11,598 nucleotides of DNA from Wenzhouxiangella sp. (GTDB lineage: Bacteria; Pseudomonadota; Gammaproteobacteria; Xanthomonadales; Wenzhouxiangellaceae): the NCBI GenBank assembly GCA_007119095.1, contig SKQI01000104.1, positions 1 through 11,598 of the forward strand. Reading direction: 5' to 3'. Positions within the stretch are counted from its first letter, which is position 1. Every line of letters starts with the position of its first letter. The position numbers and the translations under genes were made by a program. Under the pieces are notes generated by a model that worked only from the letters and a program-made list of their open reading frames with translations, made no database searches and was not told the origin of the DNA. Of the stretch, positions 7,401 to 11,598 are shown piece after piece.

Positions 7401-9124
7401 TCGCGAATTCGCTCAACAAAACTGCCAACCCGCGTCGCCACGGGAACCAGGCCCAGCTGGCGAATTTCGCTCAAGACGTAGTTCCAGGTTTCCGGCACGG
7501 TAGACAAAAACAGTACGGCATGCGGTCGCAGCGTGCCCAGCAGTTCGGCAAGCTGATTCGGATGGAAGTCCATGATGATATCCACGCCCGCCTCGCCAAA
7601 CAGCGCTTCAGCACGCTTGCCGGCCCCAACCAGGGTCAGGCGCGCATGCTCGGTCAATGCCGGCAGTGACTGTTCCAGCAGGCGCAAACCCTTGCCTTCT
7701 GACAGCCGCCCGATCATTACCAGCGACAGCCGGCCTTCATCGGTTCTTGCCGGTTCGAACTCAGGCAGCTCGGACTCGGTCGGCGGTTGACCATGAGCGA
7801 TGACGTCGATACGTTGTTCGAGGCGACCGGGAAACAGGTTGGACCACCGTGCCGCAACGTGCCGGGTAGGTGCAATCAAGCGAGCTTCATGGGTCAGAAC
7901 AGCATCCAGCCAGCTTTCCCTGATCGTCTGCCAGTGGCGCGAGGACCGATTGGCAAAAAGCCCCGTGCTCGACAACTTCGCAACGGCCGCGTCAACATCG
8001 AAGCCCTCGCCATCTCGAACGAAACGCTGCGGATCGATATCCAGCACTGGCGAAGCCGGATAGAAATCATGCAAAACCTGCCCCGTCGGCAGTCCGGTGC
8101 GCAGGCAGTCGAGGCTGTGACCAATCAGCGATGACACCAGCACGCGACCGACCCGGTAGCGAGCGATGATGGCATCCAGGAAATTGGCGTACTGCGCGTG
8201 TCGCACCACCGTATCGGCAATCGGCGGCGACAGCATCCACTCGACCAGTTTCGCCCGATCCGGCCCCAGGGCAAAGAGAGCCAACCGCTGACCATGCTCC
8301 TGTCCGTCCGACTGACCGGAAGCGACCAGCACCAGGTGCAATCCTTCGGTGTCATGCTCGCACTGGTCGCGAATCCAGCGGGCAATACCGCCGCCCCAGG
8401 CGTGGGTGACGTGCAGGGTGACCGGTCTGGGATCAAGGCCAAAGTACGGAAGATTGGACACTTCCTCGCCAAGCAAACTCAGCAGGCCGGAACGAAGCTG
8501 GCCAAAAGCGGCTTGCCCGATCGGCGCGTCAAGCTTGCCGTGATTGGATGGCAGGGCGGGATCGCGCAGCCACAGCGTATCGATCACGGCCTGATCAATA
8601 CCTTCCAGGCTATCAACCTCGACCGCCACCCCGGGACGGAACAGCACGGCGCTGCCATCGTGCCGCTGGAGCGGCGTCCAGCGCTTCGACCCACAGGCCG
8701 CTACCAGGGAATCCAGGGCTTCGGGCAGCTCGTGCTCGGCCAGCGCGGCAACCGGATTCAGATTGGCATCACGGTTGTTCGGCAGCCAGGTCAGCGACGG
8801 GCAGGCGGGGTCGTCCAGCAAAGCCGCCAGGCGTGCGGCCATATTCGGCACCGGCTCAATACCACTGGCAAGTACCAGAACCGGCTGGCCGTCAGGATTG
8901 GGCAGGGTAGCCAGCAAGTCGGCAAGCGAGCTGCCAGCACTGTCCAGGGCGGTCAGCTCATGGAGCTTGGCCAGCGACTGTCTGGCAAACAGGCAGGCAT
9001 CGGGGAAAGCCGCGCGAACCACATCCAGCCAGTCCGAATTCAGCCGGCCATGCCGGTCCGGCCGACAGATGATCAGAAAAGGTGGGAGCGCGACAGGAGC
9101 GCCGCCGAAAGCAGAACTGGTCAT
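4472..9124 (-). CDS. Giant multidomain glycosyltransferase (GT-B, coiled coil, GT2, GT-B)
   Basis: The 1550-residue protein, counted from the ATG at 9124, has several parts. Residues 1-205 may be a degenerate GT2 domain. Residues 232-630 look like a GT4-type GT-B transferase, with HVTHAWGGGIARWIRD at 238-253, LVMIGRLSEGKGLRLL at 468-483 and GILFEPN at about 579-585. Residues 655-800 form a coiled coil, followed by SRSWRLTRPIRFF (811-823), a signature that often joins domains in large bacterial glycosyltransferases. A hydrophobic helix (836-857) and a Pro-rich linker (868-912) come next. Residues 914-1150 are an intact GT2 domain: SIVIPVYN, VVDD (948-951), NND (998-1000), YVSGACLAIRR and YEDTDLCF (1098-1105). 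Residues 1183-1540 are a second GT4-type domain with GVKGKVNQAMAHGLPVVAT (1458-1476). It probably adds several sugars in sequence to a cytoplasmic lipid-linked glycan; donors are unknown. An in-frame TTG at 9163 could add 13 residues, but neither start has a good ribosome site (AAGG, 10 bases before the ATG). Confidence 0.9.
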   Translation of the reverse strand: MTSSAFGGAPVALPPFLIICRPDRHGRLNSDWLDVVRAAFPDACLFARQSLAKLHELTALDSAGSSLADLLATLPNPDGQPVLVLASGIEPVPNMAARLAALLDDPACPSLTWLPNNRDANLNPVAALAEHELPEALDSLVAACGSKRWTPLQRHDGSAVLFRPGVAVEVDSLEGIDQAVIDTLWLRDPALPSNHGKLDAPIGQAAFGQLRSGLLSLLGEEVSNLPYFGLDPRPVTLHVTHAWGGGIARWIRDQCEHDTEGLHLVLVASGQSDGQEHGQRLALFALGPDRAKLVEWMLSPPIADTVVRHAQYANFLDAIIARYRVGRVLVSSLIGHSLDCLRTGLPTGQVLHDFYPASPVLDIDPQRFVRDGEGFDVDAAVAKLSSTGLFANRSSRHWQTIRESWLDAVLTHEARLIAPTRHVAARWSNLFPGRLEQRIDVIAHGQPPTESELPEFEPARTDEGRLSLVMIGRLSEGKGLRLLEQSLPALTEHARLTLVGAGKRAEALFGEAGVDIIMDFHPNQLAELLGTLRPHAVLFLSTVPETWNYVLSEIRQLGLVPVATRVGSFVERIRDGRDGILFEPNASSLIGTIRDLAGNPGRLSQLAGNARPEPTLAESMDRYRDVVPFVQLADYGALPSSPQLGFALHALGTRIRELAAADQKIGTMQAELARRTEWARRQERLADDRTRWARSLELSLDETGQALTRLQSEFEARSQWAQELNEALEQARIDLGERERWGQEQAALAAEQAEQLRALGEELATLQQRLVLRKAELSRLQGERDELVHNLNLNRYRADALQMHLDLVLNSRSWRLTRPIRFFARLARKLRDRRAWNPLLWPGLLAALLASLRRDGLSATLARLHQQPLPGQASAGQISPGTKVAPEPDQPETMEPVPAAVLQPVTLAPVEQPAVSIVIPVYNKVELTAACLNSLLDHPCRADFEVIVVDDCSSDNTAAYLADCEGLRVLRNADNAGFIDSCNRGAEAARGEFLVFLNNDTTVTEGWLDALLMPFENDAKVGIVGAKLVYPDGRLQEAGGLIFSDASGWNYGRGDDPELPQYNFLSEADYVSGACLAIRRQAFHELGGFDTHYRPAYYEDTDLCFKVRAGGGKVIYQPRATIIHHEGATSGTDESSGAKRYQAVNRDKFRERWADMLAEHPPAEPDFERADPVRHLRYRRLPRRLLLIDAVTPQPDHDSGSVRVVAMMELLRDLGYQVSFMPENRLRVAGYSEQLEQAGIEVLCAPQVNMLEPWLKQHGADLDLILVSRHYVLAPMLDLLRRHAPQAPLVFDTVDLHFLREQREAELTGAEDIAQRAAATRKEELALIQACEATLVVSPVEQTLLSELVPEADVRIVSNIHTVHGRARDWADRRGLLFVGGFQHVPNVDAARWLVEEIFPRVREAIPDMELHLIGSRMPPEIRELDEPGVQVHGFVEDLQPYLERCRVSVAPLRYGAGVKGKVNQAMAHGLPVVATSCAAEGMFLVHGQDVLVADSAEDFAAEVVRLHEDAELWEAVSTAGLANVEQYFSRQAARRALKAMESDLRARGA

Positions 9125-9196
9125 GAGGGGCTTGCCTTGATCAACACTGGGGACGGCCAACAAGCATCAGGCCATCGACTCCCGAACCAATCTCCC

Positions 9197-9202
9197 ATTA
9201 TA
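9197..9202 (-). promoter_or_regulatory. Perfect -10 box for the giant glycosyltransferase gene
   Basis: Read on the minus strand this is TATAAT, an exact sigma-70 -10 consensus in otherwise GC-rich DNA. It lies 72 bp before the ATG at 9124, so transcription would begin near 9190 with a leader of about 65 bases. The sequence 16-18 bp upstream is G-rich (CGGGGTG) and has no recognisable -35 box, so an activator may be needed. The in-frame TTG at 9163 would also be downstream of this start. Confidence 0.55.
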
Positions 9203-9251
9203 GCCCGTTCATCGACCTCACCCCGGCCTGCCTGAGCCCCACTCTTCCCTC

Positions 9252-9257
9252 TACAAT
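9252..9257 (+). promoter_or_regulatory. Candidate -10 box immediately before mrcB
   Basis: TACAAT matches TATAAT at five of six positions and ends 6 bases before the mrcB start codon. Transcription from it would begin at about 9264, on or next to the GTG itself. No good -35 sequence is visible 16-18 bp upstream (around TGCCTG, 9229-9234). If it is the real promoter, the mRNA would be leaderless, consistent with the absence of a ribosome binding site before the GTG. Confidence 0.4.
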
Positions 9258-9263
9258 AGCCGG

Positions 9264-11519
9264 GTGCTGCGCCGCTTCACCATCCTTTCCCTGCTATTTC
9301 TTGTCGGCCTGACCCTGGGTCTGGCCGGGCCGTGGATATGGTGGCTGGACAGGGAAGCGGGCTCGCGCTTTGCCGAGCGTCAGTGGACCCAGAACAGCCG
9401 CGTCTATGCCCGGCCGCTGGAGCTTTACCAGGGTCTTGCGATCAGCCCGGAGGATTTGCTGGTCGAGCTGAACGCGGCCGGCCTGCGCAGCGGCGACCCG
9501 GCCCAGCCCGGGCGCTTCCGGCACAGTGGGTCGGCTTTCGACATTCATCTGCCTGCCTTCCTGCACTCAGACGGGCCGGAACCGGCCGCGCGGATCAATT
9601 TGCACCTTGAGCAGGGCACGGTACAGGCCCTGAACAGCAACAACGGCAGCAGCCTGGTCCGCGTCCCACCGGCCGAACTGGGTGCGCTCTTGCCGCTGGA
9701 CGACAATGACCGCACCCTGATCGCACTGGCAGACTTCCCGCCCCTGCTGGTCACCGGCATCCAGGCCGTCGAAGACCGCAGCTTCAACCATCACCACGGC
9801 ATCGACCCCAGGGGCATGCTTCGCGCCGCCTGGGCCAACCTGCGCCACGGCCAGGTCGTGCAAGGGGGCTCGACCATCACCCAGCAGCTGGTCAAGAACC
9901 TGTTCCTGACCCCGGATCGTAGCCTGGTCCGCAAGATCAACGAAGCGATCATGGCGATCAGCCTGGAGCGGCGCTACGGCAAGGCTGCCATCCTCGAGGC
10001 CTACCTGAACGAGGTTTACCTGGGCCAGGATGGACCGCGTGCCATTCACGGTTTTGGCCGCGCCAGCGAGCACTATTTCGGCCTGCCGGTCCAGGCCCTG
10101 GCGCCGGAACAGATCGCGATGTTGGTCGGAATGGCGCGCGGCGCGTCCTGGTACCACCCGGCACGCAATCCCGAGCGGGCGCTGGCCCGGCGCGATCGCG
10201 TCCTGGACATCTTCCTGGAAACCGGATTGATCGACCCCGCCACCCATGCGGACAGCCGCGCTCGCCCGCTTGATCTGAATATCCAGCGCGGCCGCCAGGG
10301 CCAGCGCTACGGCGAATTTCTCGACCTGGTCGCACGCCAGCTGCGCCGCGATTACCGCGAGCGCGATCTCAGCGGCACGGGCCTGCGCATCCACACCACG
10401 CTGTCACCCGCCGCCCAGCAGCGCGCCGAACAAAGCCTGGCCAATGGCCTGGCCCAGGTCGAGCGCGAGCCTGGCGAATTGCAGGGCGCCATCATTTTGC
10501 TCGAGCCCAGCTCCGGCGAAATCCGGGCCCTGGTCGGCGACCGCCAGCCAGGCCGGCGCGGCTTCAACCGCGCCCTGGACGCGCGCCGCCAGGTTGGTTC
10601 GGTGATCAAGCCCTTCGTCTACCTGATCGCCCTGGCCCAGCCGGAACGCTTTCACCTGGCCACCACCTTGCAGGATGAACCGATCAGCATCCCGGTCAGC
10701 GGCCAGCCCGCCTGGCAGCCACGCAACTACGACGGCCAAAGCCACGGCCCGGTGCCGCTGATGGATGCCCTGGCCCTGAGCTACAACCAGGCTACGGTGG
10801 CGCTGGGTCAGGAGCTGGGACTGAGCGGCCTATTCCGGCTGTTGCGTCAGCTCGGTGTCGAGCCGGGCAGCGCCCCTCACCCCTCAGCCTTTCTGGGTGC
10901 CCTGGACATGACCCCCTTGCAGGTTGCCCAGCTTTACCAGCCGCTGGCCGCCGAGGGTTACAGCACGCCGTTGAGGGCGATCAACCAGGTTACCGATGCC
11001 CGCGGCCAGGCCCTGGCCCGCTACCCGATGCGGATGCGTCCAATCCGCGACCGCGAAGCCCTGGCCCTGCTGGACTATGCTCTGCGCCACGCCGTCACCG
11101 ACGGCACGGCACGCAGCCTGTCCTGGCGCCTGCCTGACGACATCGGCGCGCGCGGCAAGACCGGCACCACCAACGACCGCCGCGACGCCTGGTTTGTCGG
11201 TTACACTCAAGACTGGCTTGGCGTAGTCTGGACCGGGCGTGACGACAACGCGCCAGCCGGCATCAGCGGCTCGGCAACCGCGCTGCCGGTCTGGGCCGAA
11301 CTGTTCGCCGGCTTGCCGGTCAATCCCGGCCAACGCAGCTGGCCCGAAGGCATCGAATGGTACTGGATTGACTGGCCGTCACCGCTGCTGGCCAGCGAAA
11401 GCTGCGCCAATGCCAAGGCGCTGCCGTTTATTGCCGACAGCCAGCCGGGCCTGTACTCTCCGTGCATGAACGCCCAGGCCGAACCGGCCACCCGGCGCAG
11501 CCGCTGGCGTAGAAACTGA
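9264..11519 (+). CDS. mrcB: Penicillin-binding protein 1B, bifunctional peptidoglycan glycosyltransferase/transpeptidase
   Basis: This class A PBP polymerises lipid II into glycan strands and crosslinks their peptides in the periplasm. The 751-residue product has a very short cytoplasmic N-terminus (MLRR), one membrane anchor (about 5-27), then a region matching the UB2H domain of E. coli PBP1b (about 45-140), the docking site of the activator LpoB in that species. The GT51 domain covers about 150-325, with catalytic E170 in EDRSF, QGGSTITQQLVKN (200-212) and the RRYGKAAILEAYLNEVYLG block (236-254). The transpeptidase has the acyl-enzyme serine S446 in SVIK (446-449), SYN (506-508) and KTGTT (632-636). 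A tail after about 680 carries cysteines C714 and C734, which could form a periplasmic disulfide. The start is GTG at 9264: no upstream in-frame start exists and it begins directly before the membrane anchor, but no ribosome site is visible. mrcB is divergent from the giant glycosyltransferase gene, 139 bp away. PBP1b is favoured over PBP1a because of the UB2H match and the QGGSTITQQLVKNLFL block. Confidence 0.96.
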   Translation: MLRRFTILSLLFLVGLTLGLAGPWIWWLDREAGSRFAERQWTQNSRVYARPLELYQGLAISPEDLLVELNAAGLRSGDPAQPGRFRHSGSAFDIHLPAFLHSDGPEPAARINLHLEQGTVQALNSNNGSSLVRVPPAELGALLPLDDNDRTLIALADFPPLLVTGIQAVEDRSFNHHHGIDPRGMLRAAWANLRHGQVVQGGSTITQQLVKNLFLTPDRSLVRKINEAIMAISLERRYGKAAILEAYLNEVYLGQDGPRAIHGFGRASEHYFGLPVQALAPEQIAMLVGMARGASWYHPARNPERALARRDRVLDIFLETGLIDPATHADSRARPLDLNIQRGRQGQRYGEFLDLVARQLRRDYRERDLSGTGLRIHTTLSPAAQQRAEQSLANGLAQVEREPGELQGAIILLEPSSGEIRALVGDRQPGRRGFNRALDARRQVGSVIKPFVYLIALAQPERFHLATTLQDEPISIPVSGQPAWQPRNYDGQSHGPVPLMDALALSYNQATVALGQELGLSGLFRLLRQLGVEPGSAPHPSAFLGALDMTPLQVAQLYQPLAAEGYSTPLRAINQVTDARGQALARYPMRMRPIRDREALALLDYALRHAVTDGTARSLSWRLPDDIGARGKTGTTNDRRDAWFVGYTQDWLGVVWTGRDDNAPAGISGSATALPVWAELFAGLPVNPGQRSWPEGIEWYWIDWPSPLLASESCANAKALPFIADSQPGLYSPCMNAQAEPATRRSRWRRN

Positions 11520-11541
11520 CAAACACCTCGCAGCGTATATT
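11516..11541 (+). promoter_or_regulatory. Weak promoter candidate for the gene beyond the right edge
   Basis: CTGACA (11516-11521, five of six against TTGACA) overlaps the mrcB stop codon, and TATATT (11536-11541, five of six against TATAAT) follows. The 14-bp spacer is shorter than the usual 16-18 bp, which counts against the pair working together. TATATT alone could serve as a -10 element, with initiation near 11548, just before the hairpin and riboswitch-like sequence. Confidence 0.22.
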
Positions 11542-11545
11542 GGCA

Positions 11546-11577
11546 CCGTTCAGGGCTCGCTGTCGGAGCATGAACGG
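11546..11577 (+). other. Hairpin in the region after mrcB
   Basis: CCGTTCA (11546-11552) is the exact reverse complement of TGAACGG (11571-11577). Inside it GCTC (11555-11558) pairs with GAGC (11566-11569), giving a two-part stem with a small internal loop. No T-run follows (ACAAAACC), so it is a poor intrinsic terminator. It may still mark the end of the mrcB transcript, or belong to the untranslated leader of the next gene. Its right arm overlaps the riboswitch-like sequence, so both structures could not form at once. Confidence 0.4.
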
Positions 11578-11598
11578 ACAAAACCTTTGGGACGCAAA
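11576..11598 (+). promoter_or_regulatory. Possible 5' part of a c-di-GMP-I (GEMM) riboswitch, cut by the window edge
   Basis: The last ten bases, GGGACGCAAA (11589-11598), are identical to the most conserved block of class I c-di-GMP riboswitches. They are preceded by GGACAAAACC (11576-11585), similar to the conserved GGCAAACC on the 5' side. The first arm (GGAC) would pair with GTCC or similar just beyond the edge. Against the call, only TTT separates the two blocks, where known members have a stem closed by a GNRA loop, and the 3' half cannot be seen. If real, it would control the next gene in response to c-di-GMP. Confidence 0.3.

Noticed and set aside
6017..7669. A 550-codon open frame on the plus strand, opposite the giant glycosyltransferase gene
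   Set aside because: It is Gln- and His-rich with no recognisable motif, has no promoter or ribosome site, and lies wholly antisense to well-supported domains. Long antisense frames are expected in high-GC genes.
9567..10394. A 275-codon minus-strand open frame inside mrcB
   Set aside because: It is antisense to the GT51 domain, has no motif and no start signals, and reflects codon bias on the opposite strand.
11570..11598. ATG at 11570 as the start of a new gene (MNGQNLWDA...)
   Set aside because: GGAG lies only one base before the ATG, too close to work as a ribosome site, and only nine codons are visible. The same bases fit an RNA element equally well, so no gene is called.

Overview
This is high-GC DNA with bacterial coding density, most likely from a gammaproteobacterium. 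The evidence for that is a RelA-type alarmone synthetase and a class A PBP1b that both resemble the E. coli proteins along their whole length. A lineage near the Xanthomonadales/Chromatiales is a guess from GC content and gene style; the genus cannot be read from this window.

Layout. (1) Positions 1-207 hold the last 68 codons of an acidic protein of unknown function. A 13-bp perfect hairpin (240-273) follows, then about 145 bp of leader with a weak promoter candidate. (2) Positions 419-4491 are a tight plus-strand cluster: relA, a family 2 glycosyltransferase 3 bp downstream, and a rhamnosyltransferase-like family 2 glycosyltransferase whose ATG overlaps the preceding stop (TGATG). (3) Positions 9124-4472 on the minus strand encode one 1550-residue protein. 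It carries a GT-B glycosyltransferase, a long coiled coil, a GT2 glycosyltransferase and a second GT-B glycosyltransferase; its first 200 residues may be a decayed GT2 domain. Its end overlaps the rhamnosyltransferase-like gene by 20 bp, tail to tail. (4) A 139-bp divergent promoter region lies between 9125 and 9263. (5) Positions 9264-11519 encode PBP1b (mrcB). (6) The last 79 bp contain a hairpin and, at the very edge, a sequence resembling the start of a c-di-GMP-I (GEMM) riboswitch.

Functionally the window joins surface glycan assembly (three glycosyltransferase genes with at least five recognisable catalytic-type domains), peptidoglycan polymerisation and crosslinking (PBP1b), and stringent-response signalling (RelA). 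The two small glycosyltransferases appear to be co-transcribed with relA. The large one is probably transcribed from its own promoter, back to back with mrcB. A role in O-antigen, capsule or exopolysaccharide synthesis is likely, but the polymer is unknown: no transporter, polymerase or sugar-nucleotide gene is present.

There is no gene-free stretch longer than about 210 bp. I saw no tRNA, rRNA, CRISPR array, insertion sequence or long direct repeat.
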